A DNA stretch of 64,000 nt from Pseudoxanthomonas sp. PXM01. Its GTDB lineage: Bacteria > Pseudomonadota > Gammaproteobacteria > Xanthomonadales > Xanthomonadaceae. The stretch is from NCBI RefSeq assembly GCF_014851815.1, contig NZ_JACVAJ010000002.1:434001-498000 (forward strand), written 5' to 3'. Positions 7,708 to 16,000 of this stretch are shown one piece after another. The position numbers and the translations under genes were made by a program. How positions within the stretch are numbered: the stretch's first letter is position 1; the number at the start of each line of letters is the position of its first letter. The notes under the pieces are model-generated. The model did not search any database. It was not told where the DNA came from and saw nothing but the letters and a program-made list of their open reading frames with translations.

Positions 7708-8964
7708 TCAATCACGCAGCAGTCGCCGGAGTGTTTCGCCGTAACGGCGCGCGATGGCCTCGCCGTCCGCATGCCGTCCCTCGGAAACGACGGTGCGTCC
7801 CGCCACGCGGACCTGCTTCACCAGCGGCCGATTGCCGGCGAACAGCCAGCGGTCGACGACGTCGTCGACCGTGGCGCCCGCCAGCACCGGAGCGGCGGCA
7901 TCCAGCAGCACCGCGTCTTCTCTGACGGACTGGAAGCCCGTGGCATCCGATGCGCTGTCCAGCACGCCCCCCAGCAGCGTTTCGCCGACGCTCGGCGAAT
8001 GCGTGGTCACGGCGATGTTGCGGTGACGCGTGACCAGGCGCTGGCCGTACTCCAGCCAGCGCAACTCCTCGACCGGCGACACCGACACGTGCGAATCCGA
8101 GCCGATGCCCCAGCGCCCGCCCGCCTGAAGGTAGTCGCGCAACGGGAACAGGCCGTCACCGAGGTTGGCCTCCGTGGTCGGACAGATCGCGACGGTGGCG
8201 CCGCGGGATGCGATGCCGCGCGTCTCTTCCTGCGTCAGGTGGGTGGCATGCACCAGCGTCCAGCGACGGTCGACGGCAAACTCCCGCAGCAGCCATTCGA
8301 CAGGTCGCGCGTTGCGGACCGCCAGGCTGTCCTGGACTTCGCCCACCTGTTCGGCGATGTGGATGTGGATCGGCGCGTCGGCCGGCAGCGCCGCCAGCAC
8401 CTCGCGCATCGCGGATTCCGGCACCGCACGCAGGCTGTGGAACGCGCAGCCGATGCGCACTTGCGCGTCCTGCAACGGATGCAGGTCCTCGAGCAGCCGG
8501 AGGAAGTCCCCGACACCGTGGCCGAAGCGCTGCTGCCGTGCCGACAGCGCCCGCCCGTCGAAACCGCCCGTCATGTACAGCACCGGCAACAACGTCATGC
8601 GGATGCCGGTGTCGCGCGCAGCGGCGATCAGCGCCTTCGACATGGCGGCCCGATCGGCGTACGGCGTGCCGTCGGGCTGGTGGTGCACGTAATGGAATTC
8701 GCAGACGGTCGTGTATCCGGCCTCCAGCATCTCGGCATAGAGCTGCGTCGCCACGGCGTACGTGCTGTCCGGATCCATCCGCGCCGCGAAGCGGTACATG
8801 ATCTCGCGCCAGGTCCAGAAGCTGTCCTCCGGATGCGTCTGCCGTTCCGCCAGACCGGCCATGGCGCGCTGGAAGGCATGCGAATGCAGATTGGCGATGC
8901 CCGGTACACGCCAGCCGCCTTCGACAGCGGTAGCCAAGCCTGCGGTGGAATCGGGGTTCGACAT
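7708..8964 (-). CDS. hutF: Formimidoylglutamate deiminase
   Basis: 418 residues. It is an amidohydrolase that converts N-formimino-L-glutamate to N-formyl-L-glutamate and ammonia in the five-step histidine degradation route. Metal-binding and family motifs are NLHSHAFQRAMAGLAE, TVCEFHYVHH, CFHSLRAVP-like AFHSLRAVP, HIHIAEQ, LVHATHLT, CPTTEANLGDG and GIGSDSHVSVSPVEELRWLE. Known HutF proteins have about 35 more residues before the HxH motif; here an in-frame TAG lies 12 codons upstream of the ATG, so the N-terminal beta-strands are absent. The gene is divergent from hutI. hutH, hutU and hutG are not in the window. Confidence 0.92.
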   Translation of the reverse strand: MSNPDSTAGLATAVEGGWRVPGIANLHSHAFQRAMAGLAERQTHPEDSFWTWREIMYRFAARMDPDSTYAVATQLYAEMLEAGYTTVCEFHYVHHQPDGTPYADRAAMSKALIAAARDTGIRMTLLPVLYMTGGFDGRALSARQQRFGHGVGDFLRLLEDLHPLQDAQVRIGCAFHSLRAVPESAMREVLAALPADAPIHIHIAEQVGEVQDSLAVRNARPVEWLLREFAVDRRWTLVHATHLTQEETRGIASRGATVAICPTTEANLGDGLFPLRDYLQAGGRWGIGSDSHVSVSPVEELRWLEYGQRLVTRHRNIAVTTHSPSVGETLLGGVLDSASDATGFQSVREDAVLLDAAAPVLAGATVDDVVDRWLFAGNRPLVKQVRVAGRTVVSEGRHADGEAIARRYGETLRRLLRD

Positions 8965-9030
8965 GGCGGTGCTTACGGCCGGCGACAGGGGTGCGTTAGG
9001 CTACCGCGTCGCCACCGCCAAGGCACCTGC

Positions 9031-9252
9031 ATGGATCCGTCGTCCACACCGCTCATCGCGATCGCCCTTGCGCTGTCCGCCGTCGCGGTTTCGTTGACGG
9101 TGGCAGCCATCGCCGTTCACGCGCAGAAGAAGAACGCGCGGGCGACAGCAGGGGCTGCGGGCGGTGGCGAAGGAAGTGCCGGCCAGCACAGCGATGCCGG
9201 CTGCGATGCGGACAGCGGCGGTGGTTGCGATGGAGGCGGCGGTGGCGACTGA
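9031..9252 (+). CDS. Small membrane protein with Gly/Cys/Asp-rich tail
   Basis: 73 residues with one transmembrane helix ([20 protein letters not shown], residues 8-27), then a short basic stretch (AQKKNAR) and a flexible tail ending [17 protein letters not shown]. Similar short proteins with Gly-Cys tails occur in proteobacteria but have no known role. The ribosome site is weak (AAGG). Its last 23 bases overlap the furthest-upstream possible hutI start. It is divergent from hutF with 66 bases between them, so it may be the first gene of the hutI transcript. It could also be a spurious frame in the hutF-hutI gap; the clear membrane helix and tail favour a gene. Confidence 0.45.
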   Translation: MDPSSTPLIAIALALSAVAVSLTVAAIAVHAQKKNARATAGAAGGGEGSAGQHSDAGCDADSGGGCDGGGGGD

Positions 9253-10486
9253 AGCAGTGGACGTGCGGTGGGACGGCGTACTGGTGAACGCCCGCCTCGT
9301 CACCCTCACCGGTGATGCGGGATATGGCGTGATCGAGGATGGCGCGCTGGGCTGGCGCGACGGCATGCTGGCCTTCGCCGGCCCTCGCGCCACCTTGCCG
9401 GCAGCACCCGACGCGCTGGCGGACGAGGTGGTCGATGCGCAGGGCGACTGGGTGACACCCGGCCTGATCGATTGCCATACGCACGTCGTGTTTGGCGGCG
9501 ACCGCGCGGGCGAGTTCGAGCAGCGCCTGCAAGGGGCGAGTTACGAGGAGATCGCACGCGCCGGCGGCGGTATCGTGTCGACCGTACGTGCCACCCGCGA
9601 GGCCGATGAAGACGAACTATTCGCCCAGTCGCTGCCACGTGCACGCGCACTGCGCGACGACGGCGTGACCACGCTGGAGATCAAGTCCGGCTACGGGCTG
9701 GACCTGGAGAACGAGCGCAAGATGCTGCGCGTGGCGCGCAGAATCGGCGGGGAGCTCGGCATCACGATACGTACCACGTTCCTCGGTGCCCACGCGCTGC
9801 CACCGGAGTATGCCGGGCGCGCGGACGACTACATCGCTGCGGTCTGCGCGTGGCTGCCGACCTTGCATGCGGAAGGACTGGTGGATGCCGTGGATGCGTT
9901 CTGCGAGCGCATCGGCTTCACTGCTGCGCAGACGCAGCGTGTGTTCGAAACGGCGCGGGCGCTCGGACTGCCGGTGAAGCTGCATGCGGACCAGCTCAGC
10001 GACGGCGGCGGCGCGGCGCTGGTGGCCGGCTTCGGTGGCCTGTCCGCCGATCATGTCGAATACACCTCGGAAGCCGGCGTGGCCGCGATGAAGCGGGCCG
10101 GCAGCGTGGCGGTGCTGCTGCCTGGCGCATTCCATGTGCTGCGCGAAACGACGCTGCCTCCGCTGGACGCGTTCCGTTCGCACGGCGTGCCGATGGCGGT
10201 GGCCACCGACTGCAATCCGGGCACGTCACCGCTGCAGTCGCTGCGGCTGGCGATGTCGCTGGCCTGCACGCATTTCCGTCTGACGCCCGAGGAAGCACTG
10301 CGCGGCGCGACCGTGCATGCGGCGCAGGCGTTGGGAATGCCGGACCGCGGACGCCTGGTCGCCGGACAGCGCGCGGACTTCGTGCGCTGGCGCATCGGCC
10401 AGCCTGCGCAGCTGGCGTACTGGCTCGGCGGCGACCTGGTGTCTGCCGTGCACGCAGGCGGACGCGCGGTGGCGACGGACCTGTAA
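9230..10486 (+). CDS. hutI: Imidazolonepropionase
   Basis: Up to 418 residues. It hydrolyses 4-imidazolone-5-propionate to N-formimino-L-glutamate, the substrate of HutF. Amidohydrolase motifs are [80 protein letters not shown] and [11 protein letters not shown]. The start is uncertain: the ATG at 9230 overlaps the small membrane protein gene, a GTG at 9242 has a GGAGG five bases upstream, and a GTG at 9257 gives an N-terminus most like known HutI proteins. It ends at a strong hairpin shared with the bTHX gene. Confidence 0.93.
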   Translation: MEAAVATEAVDVRWDGVLVNARLVTLTGDAGYGVIEDGALGWRDGMLAFAGPRATLPAAPDALADEVVDAQGDWVTPGLIDCHTHVVFGGDRAGEFEQRLQGASYEEIARAGGGIVSTVRATREADEDELFAQSLPRARALRDDGVTTLEIKSGYGLDLENERKMLRVARRIGGELGITIRTTFLGAHALPPEYAGRADDYIAAVCAWLPTLHAEGLVDAVDAFCERIGFTAAQTQRVFETARALGLPVKLHADQLSDGGGAALVAGFGGLSADHVEYTSEAGVAAMKRAGSVAVLLPGAFHVLRETTLPPLDAFRSHGVPMAVATDCNPGTSPLQSLRLAMSLACTHFRLTPEEALRGATVHAAQALGMPDRGRLVAGQRADFVRWRIGQPAQLAYWLGGDLVSAVHAGGRAVATDL

Positions 10487-10494
10487 AAAACGAA

Positions 10495-10516
10495 AACCCC
10501 GGCCGGGGCCGGGGTT
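10495..10516 (-). terminator. Rho-independent terminator of the bTHX gene
   Basis: A 22-base palindrome with AACCCCGGCC as its left arm and GGCCGGGGTT as its right arm is followed, on the minus strand, by TTTTCGTTTTTT. This fits termination of the leftward bTHX gene; the hairpin sits nine bases past the hutI stop and may act in both directions. Confidence 0.85.
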
Positions 10517-10551
10517 CCGTGTTCGCTGCCGGCCGAGCCGGCGCGGATGGC

Positions 10552-10728
10552 TTACGCCTTGGCGACGGCCTTCTTGGCGACGGCCTTCTTGACCGGCGCC
10601 TTCACCACGGCCTTCTTGGCGGTGGCAGTAGCAGCCACGGCGGCCTTGGCGACGGTGCTCTTGCGCGCATTGCCGTAGCTCGACGAATAGCGCTTGCCCT
10701 TGGCCGTCTTGCGATCACCCTTGCCCAT
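10552..10728 (-). CDS. 30S ribosomal protein THX (bTHX) with Ala/Lys-rich tail
   Basis: 58 residues from an ATG with an AGGAGA site seven bases upstream. The first 24 residues (MGKGDRKTAKGKRY, SSSYGNARKS) match the bTHX family, a small peptide that stabilises the head of the 30S subunit. Family members are usually about 25-50 residues. Here a further 30 residues of repeated AKKAV/VKKAV units form a strongly basic tail like those of histone H1-like proteins. A dedicated terminator follows. Identity is based on the N-terminal motif; the role of the tail is unknown. Confidence 0.85.
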   Translation of the reverse strand: MGKGDRKTAKGKRYSSSYGNARKSTVAKAAVAATATAKKAVVKAPVKKAVAKKAVAKA

Positions 10729-10868
10729 CTCTGTTCTCCTGATTCGATGAAAAGTCCGCCCGGGTCTGGGCGGCTGCGCGGGCGTCCACCGGTTCGGGGA
10801 CCGCGCGCGAGGCCGCAAAGCCTATCACAGCAGGGCCTTCCCGGCCGCTGCCGAGTCCCGGAACGGGG

Positions 10869-11276
10869 TCAGTGCGCGCAGCTGGCGTCGTGCACGTGCC
10901 AGTGGTTCAGGCGCAGATTCAACAGATGGGCAAGGCCCACCAGCATGCCGCCGACCGTCATCACGATGGCGTGGGGCACCACCGACTCGTGCAGCGGCGC
11001 ATACAGCACGCCTGCCCACAGCGCGGCCAGGCCGAACAGCAACATGCCCAGCGCGCGGAAGGCGCGATGGCGGCGGTAGCCCCAGACCAGGCTGAAAAGG
11101 CCAAGCACGGTCACGAACACCACGAAGGCGCGTTCGAAGCCATCGCCCAGCCAGACCGACAACCCCAGCGACGGGATGACGGCCAACAGCAACGGCGTGA
11201 TGGCGCAATGCAATGCGCAGACCAGCGAACCGGCAGCGGCGAAGCGGTCGAGCAGGGAGCGGAAAGAAGACTTCAT
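10869..11276 (-). CDS. MerC-domain integral membrane protein
   Basis: 135 residues with four hydrophobic helices. The first helix contains the paired cysteines of the MerC family (SLVCALHCAITPLLLAV), and the C-terminus is HWHVHDASCAH, a likely metal-binding tail. MerC proteins move mercuric ion across the inner membrane, but chromosomal MerC-like proteins in this group often lie beside zinc genes. Here it is divergent from a ZnuD-like receptor and shares with it a promoter region carrying two Zur-like boxes, so zinc is the more likely metal. The ATG at 11276 was chosen over an upstream TTG. Confidence 0.82.
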   Translation of the reverse strand: MKSSFRSLLDRFAAAGSLVCALHCAITPLLLAVIPSLGLSVWLGDGFERAFVVFVTVLGLFSLVWGYRRHRAFRALGMLLFGLAALWAGVLYAPLHESVVPHAIVMTVGGMLVGLAHLLNLRLNHWHVHDASCAH

Positions 11277-11302
11277 GGGAAACAAGTATGACTTCTGGGA
11301 GG

Positions 11303-11332
11303 GTTATATTGTCACTATTGGTATAATATAAC
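11303..11332. promoter_or_regulatory. Two Zur-like boxes between merC-like gene and znuD
   Basis: GGTATAATATAAC (11320-11332) differs from the gammaproteobacterial Zur core GTTATANTATAAC at one position, and GTTATATTGTCAC (11303-11315) differs at two. They are 17 bases apart centre to centre, inside the 89-base gap between the two divergent starts. Zur with bound zinc would repress both genes. The assignment rests on the consensus as remembered and on the nearby zur gene. Confidence 0.72.
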
Positions 11333-11365
11333 ATCATTCTTCACCCTCACGAGCGCACCACCCCC

Positions 11366-13537
11366 ATGCCCAACGCACACCGCCTGTCTCCCGTCCCCTC
11401 GACCCTTGCCGTTGCCCTCGCCCTTGCGCTGATCTCTCCGCTGGCGTCGGCCGACGACGCCTCCGGGGCGACCCCCAAGGATCTGGACGCCGTGGTGGTG
11501 ACCGCTTCGCCGCTGAAGGGCAATGCCGAATCCGTGGCGACCCCGGTCGACGTGCTGTACGGCGAGGACCTGGACAAAGCCAAGGCCGGCACCCTCGGCG
11601 AGACCGTCGCCAAGCTGCCCGGGGTGCAGACCACTTACTTCGGCACCGGCGTGGGCCGCCCGATCATCCGCGGTCTGGAAGGCCCCCGCGTGCAGGTGCT
11701 GTCCGGCGGCATCGGCTCGATGGACGCGTCCACGGTCAGCGCCGACCATGCGGTCAGCATCGAACCCTTCCTCGCCGACCAGATCGAAGTCCTGAAGGGT
11801 CCAGCCACCCTGCTGTTCGGCAGCGGCGCCATCGGCGGCGCGGTCAACGTGGTGGATGGACGGCTTGCCGAGTCGATTCCCGACCAGCCCCTGAGCGGCC
11901 GCGCCGAAGTCCGTGGCAACACGGTGAACGACGAGCGCACCGGCATGTTCCGTCTTGACGGCGTGAACCGGAACTGGGTGTTGCATGTCGACGGTCTGGT
12001 GCGCGATACCGACGACTACGACATCCCCGGTGTCGCCATCCTGCACGACCACGAGGAAGGCGAGGAGCACGAAGAAGAGCCCCAGCCCAACGGCACGCTG
12101 CCCAACAGCTCGGTCCGAACCAAGGCCGGCGCGATCGGTGCGACCTATCTGGGCGACCGCGGCTACTTCGGTCTGGCCGCGAGCACCTACCGCAGCAACT
12201 ACGGCATTCCCGCCGGCGCGCACGTGCATGGCGAGGAAGACCACGATCATGACCATGACGGCGAAGAAGACCACGGCCACGAGGAGCACGAGGAAGGCCC
12301 CGTGCGCATCGACATGGTGCAGAACCGGCTGGACATGAAGGCAGGCCTCTACAACCCGGTGTCGTTCCTGGAAAGCATCAACCTGCGCGCCGCCTGGAAC
12401 GACTACGAGCACCTCGAACTGGAAGGCGACGAGATCGGCACGCGCTTCACCAACGAGGGCTACGACGCACGCCTGGAAGCCGTACAGAAGACGTGGAACG
12501 GCTGGCGCGGCGCGTTCGGCCTGCAGTTCGGCAGCACCGACTTCAACGCGGTCGGCGCCGAGGCTTTCGTACCCGCCACCATCACCGACACGCTGGGCCT
12601 GTTCGTCGTGCAGGAAAAGGATTTCGGTCCGTGGAAGCTGGAACTTGGCGGTCGCTACGACCAGGTCAAGCTGAAGCCCGACGACCGCCCCTCCACCGAT
12701 TTCGACGCGATCAACCTGTCGGCCGCTGCCATCTGGCGCCTGAGCGACGGCTTCGACCTGCGATTCGGCCTGGACCGCTCCGAGCGCGCGCCGACGAACG
12801 AGGAACTGTTCGCGGGCGGCACGCACGTGGCCACGCAGTCGATCGAGATCGGCGATACCACGCTCGATACTGAGAAGGGCGTGCGTGCTGAGATTGGCGC
12901 GCACTGGCATACCGACCGCGTGGACCTGAAGCTCGCGGTGTACCAGACGAAGTTCAAGGACTTCATCTACCTCACCGACACCGGCGTGGAAGAGCACGGC
13001 TACCCGGTACGCCTGTGGACGCAGGACGATGCGACCTTCACCGGTGCAGAGGCCGAGGCAAAGATCCAGCTCGCCGACACGGCGGCCGGCGCGTGGGACC
13101 TTCGCCTCTATGGTGACTACGTGCGGGCGAAGCTCGACGGCAACGGCTTGCGCACGGTCGCGTTCGAAGTCCCGCACGGCGACCACACGCATGGCTATGA
13201 GGTCGATGTCGCCCAGGGCGGCTATCTGCCCCGCATCTCGCCGATGCGCGTGGGCGCCGACCTTGGCTGGTCGCTGGGTGGCTGGCGCGCTTCGCTCGGC
13301 GCGGTGCGCTACAGCAAGCAGGACGACGTGGCGCAGAACGAGCACGCCAGCGACGGCTACACGCTGGTCGATGCGCACATGGCCTACCGCTGGGATCGCA
13401 CGGCATCGAGCTGGGAGGTGTTCCTGGACGGCAGCAACCTGACCGACGAAGAAGCGCGCCCGCACACCTCGCTGCTGCGCGACTATGCACCGCTGCCGGG
13501 TCGCGGCGTGGCGTTCGGCATCCGCGCCTACTTCTGA
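11366..13537 (+). CDS. znuD: ZnuD-like TonB-dependent zinc receptor
   Basis: 723 residues. A signal peptide (residues 1-28, ending ALISPLASA) precedes a plug domain (LDAVVVTASPLKGNAES, TLGETVAKLPGVQTTYFG, RPIIRGLEGPRVQVL, VLKGPATLLFGSGAIGGAVN) and a 22-strand-type barrel ending GRGVAFGIRAYF. Two external loops are very rich in His, Glu and Asp: near residues 225-245 (HDHEEGEEHEEE) and 285-312 (HGEEDHDHDHDGEEDHGHE), with HGDHTHGYE near 604. Such loops are typical of ZnuD, which brings zinc across the outer membrane using TonB energy. The upstream Zur-like boxes support zinc rather than iron. A terminator follows the stop. Confidence 0.9.
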   Translation: MPNAHRLSPVPSTLAVALALALISPLASADDASGATPKDLDAVVVTASPLKGNAESVATPVDVLYGEDLDKAKAGTLGETVAKLPGVQTTYFGTGVGRPIIRGLEGPRVQVLSGGIGSMDASTVSADHAVSIEPFLADQIEVLKGPATLLFGSGAIGGAVNVVDGRLAESIPDQPLSGRAEVRGNTVNDERTGMFRLDGVNRNWVLHVDGLVRDTDDYDIPGVAILHDHEEGEEHEEEPQPNGTLPNSSVRTKAGAIGATYLGDRGYFGLAASTYRSNYGIPAGAHVHGEEDHDHDHDGEEDHGHEEHEEGPVRIDMVQNRLDMKAGLYNPVSFLESINLRAAWNDYEHLELEGDEIGTRFTNEGYDARLEAVQKTWNGWRGAFGLQFGSTDFNAVGAEAFVPATITDTLGLFVVQEKDFGPWKLELGGRYDQVKLKPDDRPSTDFDAINLSAAAIWRLSDGFDLRFGLDRSERAPTNEELFAGGTHVATQSIEIGDTTLDTEKGVRAEIGAHWHTDRVDLKLAVYQTKFKDFIYLTDTGVEEHGYPVRLWTQDDATFTGAEAEAKIQLADTAAGAWDLRLYGDYVRAKLDGNGLRTVAFEVPHGDHTHGYEVDVAQGGYLPRISPMRVGADLGWSLGGWRASLGAVRYSKQDDVAQNEHASDGYTLVDAHMAYRWDRTASSWEVFLDGSNLTDEEARPHTSLLRDYAPLPGRGVAFGIRAYF

Positions 13538-13558
13538 TCCCCTGAGTTCCTCCCCCCG

Positions 13559-13590
13559 GGGCGGCTGGCCGGCATGGCAGCCGCCCTTCT
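13559..13590 (+). terminator. Rho-independent terminator after znuD
   Basis: GGGCGGCTG (13559-13567) pairs with CAGCCGCCC (13578-13586) over a 10-base loop and is followed by TTCTT. It lies 22 bases past the znuD stop. Confidence 0.75.
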
Positions 13591-13620
13591 TGACAACAAT
13601 TATGTGCATATACACATAAT
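13590..13620 (+). promoter_or_regulatory. Promoter with overlapping MarR palindrome
   Basis: A consensus -35 TTGACA (13590-13595) is followed by a perfect palindrome, ATTATGTG - 6 bases - CACATAAT (13599-13620). The palindrome fills the spacer and covers the likely -10 (CATAAT at 13615). This is the classical layout of an autoregulated marR promoter, 26 bases upstream of the marR start. Confidence 0.78.
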
Positions 13621-13646
13621 CACCACGCCATCACCCACCCTCCCCC

Positions 13647-14102
13647 ATGACGCCGCCTGCCGCCCCCGTCACGCCCAGCCTGTGCACCTGCTTCCGCCTG
13701 CGCCGCGCCAGTCGCCGGGTGACCCAGGTGTACGACCATGAACTTGCCGCCGTCGGGCTGAGCCTCAACCAGTATTCGATCCTGCGCCGCACCGAGCGCG
13801 AGTCCCGCGTGCTCGGCGGGTTGGCGGATGAGCTGGGCATGGACCGCACCACGCTCACCCGCAACCTGTCGCCACTGGTCGACGCTGGCCTGGTGGAAAC
13901 GGTCCGCGGCCGCGATGCCCGCCAGCGCATGATCGGTCTCACCCAGGCCGGTCGCGACCGACTCGCCGCCGCGAAGCCGTACTGGCGGCGTGCACAGGAC
14001 CTCATCGACACGATGCTGGGTGAAACCGGCATCCAGACCCTGCATGGAGATCTCGATCGCCTGGACGAACGGCTGCGCCAGCATCTGGGAGAGGCCCCAT
14101 GA
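13647..14102 (+). CDS. MarR-family transcriptional repressor
   Basis: 151 residues with a winged-helix domain: VYDHELAAVGLSLNQYSILR, LGGLADELGMDRTTLTRNLS (recognition helix) and the wing DAGLVETVRGRDARQRMIGL. It has the usual MarR length and C-terminal dimerisation helix. It overlaps the MFS gene by four bases (ATGA), so the pair is one operon. The perfect palindrome over the promoter is its likely operator, giving ligand-relieved repression of the transporter. The ligand is not evident. The short CTCFRLRRASR segment near the N-terminus carries a cysteine that could respond to oxidation, which is speculative. Confidence 0.9.
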   Translation: MTPPAAPVTPSLCTCFRLRRASRRVTQVYDHELAAVGLSLNQYSILRRTERESRVLGGLADELGMDRTTLTRNLSPLVDAGLVETVRGRDARQRMIGLTQAGRDRLAAAKPYWRRAQDLIDTMLGETGIQTLHGDLDRLDERLRQHLGEAP

Positions 14103-15334
14103 ACGCCACTGTTGCCGCGCCTGCCCCACGCATGCACTGGGGCCTCCTGCTTGCAGCCTCGGCCACGCTGATGATCACCATGGGTGCTCGGCAGACCACC
14201 GGCCTGTTCGTGGCGCCGATCCACCAGGACACCGGCATCGGCATCGCGGCGATCAGCTTCGCGCTCGCCATCGGCCAGTTCACCTGGGGAGCGGTGCAGC
14301 CGGTGTTCGGCGCGCTTGCCGACAAGCGCGGCTCCACGGGCGTACTGGTATTCGGGGCCATCCTGCTATCGCTTGGCCTCGCGCTGACGCCGCAGCTGAC
14401 CTCGCCCTGGGGTCTGATGTTCACACTGGGCCTGCTGACGGCCGCAGGCGCGGGCGCCGGCAGCTTCTCCATCCTGATCGGCGCCACGGCGCAACAGCTC
14501 GCACCGGAGAAACGTTCTTTCGCCGCAGGCTTCATCAACGCGGGCGGATCGCTGGGACAGTTCGTGTTCGCACCGCTGGTCCAGGCGGTCATCGCGTTCG
14601 CCGGCTGGGCCAGCGCCATGTATACGCTGGCGGTCGCCTCGCTGCTGGCGATCCCGCTCGCTTTTCCACTGCGCAAGAAGGCCGTGGCGGCATCCGGCAC
14701 GCCGACGGCCACCGCGATCGGCGACATCAGCCTGAAGCAACAGATCGCCATCGCCCTGCGCGATCGCAGTTACTGGATGCTGCATCTCGGCTTCTTCACC
14801 TGCGGCGTGCACATCGCCTTCCTGGTCACGCATCTGCCGGGCGAAGTCGCGCTGTGCGGCCTGCCAGCCAGCGTGTCGGCGGCTGCGCTGATGCTGATCG
14901 GCCTGTTCAACGTGGCCGGCAGCCTGATCGCAGGTGCACTGGGCCAGCGTGTGCGGATGAAGTGGATCCTGGCGGTGATGTACGCCAGCCGCGCGGTGAT
15001 GATCGCGCTGTACCTGATGGCGCCCCCTACCCCGCTGACGTTCTACATCTTCGCGGCCGCGCTGGGCTTCACCTGGCTGGCGACCGTCCCGCCGACGGCG
15101 GGCCTGGTCGGAAAACTGTTCGGCCCGCGCTACCTGGGCACACTGTTCGGACTGACCTTGTTGTCGCACCAGATCGGCGGCTTCTTCGGCGCCTGGCTTG
15201 GCGGCCTGGCGCTGGAACGCTCCGGCGACTACACGTGGATGTGGTATCTCGACATGGGCTTGGCGCTGATCGCCGCGGTCGCCAACCTGCCGATCCGCGA
15301 ACGTTCACCCAAGGCGGTGCCAGCAACGGCTTGA
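14099..15334 (+). CDS. MFS transporter of the oxalate/formate-antiporter-like type
   Basis: 411 residues with 12 predicted membrane helices. Features include GARQTTGLFVAPI in helix 1, FGALADKRGS (the conserved loop 2-3 motif), GLLTAAGAGAGSFSILIGA, and the second-half loop YTLAVASLLAIPLAFPL. This pattern resembles the OFA/monocarboxylate branch more than drug antiporters. It is translationally coupled to the upstream marR gene, which probably controls it. The substrate (an organic acid or a xenobiotic) cannot be fixed from sequence. Confidence 0.88.
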   Translation: MNATVAAPAPRMHWGLLLAASATLMITMGARQTTGLFVAPIHQDTGIGIAAISFALAIGQFTWGAVQPVFGALADKRGSTGVLVFGAILLSLGLALTPQLTSPWGLMFTLGLLTAAGAGAGSFSILIGATAQQLAPEKRSFAAGFINAGGSLGQFVFAPLVQAVIAFAGWASAMYTLAVASLLAIPLAFPLRKKAVAASGTPTATAIGDISLKQQIAIALRDRSYWMLHLGFFTCGVHIAFLVTHLPGEVALCGLPASVSAAALMLIGLFNVAGSLIAGALGQRVRMKWILAVMYASRAVMIALYLMAPPTPLTFYIFAAALGFTWLATVPPTAGLVGKLFGPRYLGTLFGLTLLSHQIGGFFGAWLGGLALERSGDYTWMWYLDMGLALIAAVANLPIRERSPKAVPATA

Positions 15335-15344
15335 GCGGTGCCCC

Positions 15345-15489
15345 TGTAGGAGCGACGTAAGTCGCGACCGCACGCCATCCGGCGCCGGATACACCAATAA
15401 GAGGCCATTGACGAAAGCTGCCTCATCCTTCGCGAGACAACGATTCACTACGCTACAAGTCAGCAGTCGCGACTTACGTCGCTCCTACA
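15345..15489. repeat. REP-like inverted pair, copy 2 (long spacer)
   Basis: Arms at 15345-15368 and 15466-15489 are reverse complements of the form TGTAGGAGCGACGTAAGTCG plus four more bases, separated by 97 bases with no recognisable content. They lie between the MFS gene and zur, which converge here, so they may also serve as a bidirectional terminator. Confidence 0.88.
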
Positions 15490-15498
15490 GCAGCAGCC

Positions 15499-15987
15499 TT
15501 ATGCAGCCGCGCACCGCGCGCACAGCCCATGCACTTCCAGTGTCTGCGCCTGCGGCTGGAAGCCCAGCGCCTTCGCGCGCGCATCGAGGGCCGCGACCAC
15601 CTCGCGGTCCTCCAGCTCCACCGCGCTGTGGCAGCGGTCGCAAATGAGGAACGGCACCGAATGCTGGGCGCTGTTGGGGTGATGGCAGGCGACGAAGGCG
15701 TTCACCGATTCGAGCTTGTGCACGAAGCCGTTGGCCATCAGGAAGTCGAGCGCGCGATAGACGGTCGGCGGCGCATCGGCGCCGACACCCTTGGTGGCGC
15801 GCACCCATTCCAGCAGCTCGTACGCCTTCACTGGCTTTCCGGCTTCGGCAATCAGCTGCAGCACGCGCGCGCGGATCGGCGTCAGCCGCAGGCCGCGCTC
15901 CTGGCACGCGTGTTCCACCGCGGCCACGAACGCCTGAGCGTCGTGGACATGGTGGTGCGGGTCGGTGCAGGTATGGGCGTGCGGCAT
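15499..15987 (-). CDS. zur: Zinc uptake regulator Zur (Fur family)
   Basis: 162 residues. The N-terminus is His-rich (MPHAHTCTDPHHHVHDAQ). A winged-helix domain follows (GLRLTPIRARVLQLIAEAG, KAYELLEWVRATKG, APPTVYRALDFLMANGFVHK), then a Fur-type metal-binding domain (SVNAFVACHHPNSAQHS) with a structural zinc site in ICDRC and LCARC. The NAFVACHHP-type regulatory site and CxxC pairs match Zur rather than Fur. With zinc bound it represses zinc uptake. It is 13 bases downstream of gltX and probably co-transcribed with it. Its probable targets, znuD and the MerC-like gene, are about 4 kb away. Confidence 0.9.
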   Translation of the reverse strand: MPHAHTCTDPHHHVHDAQAFVAAVEHACQERGLRLTPIRARVLQLIAEAGKPVKAYELLEWVRATKGVGADAPPTVYRALDFLMANGFVHKLESVNAFVACHHPNSAQHSVPFLICDRCHSAVELEDREVVAALDARAKALGFQPQAQTLEVHGLCARCAAA

Positions 15988-16000
15988 GGGCGATCCGGAA

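Noticed and set aside
11315-13615. 766-codon open frame antisense to znuD
   Set aside because: It mirrors a well-supported TonB receptor gene codon by codon in GC-rich DNA, has low-complexity composition and no recognisable motif.
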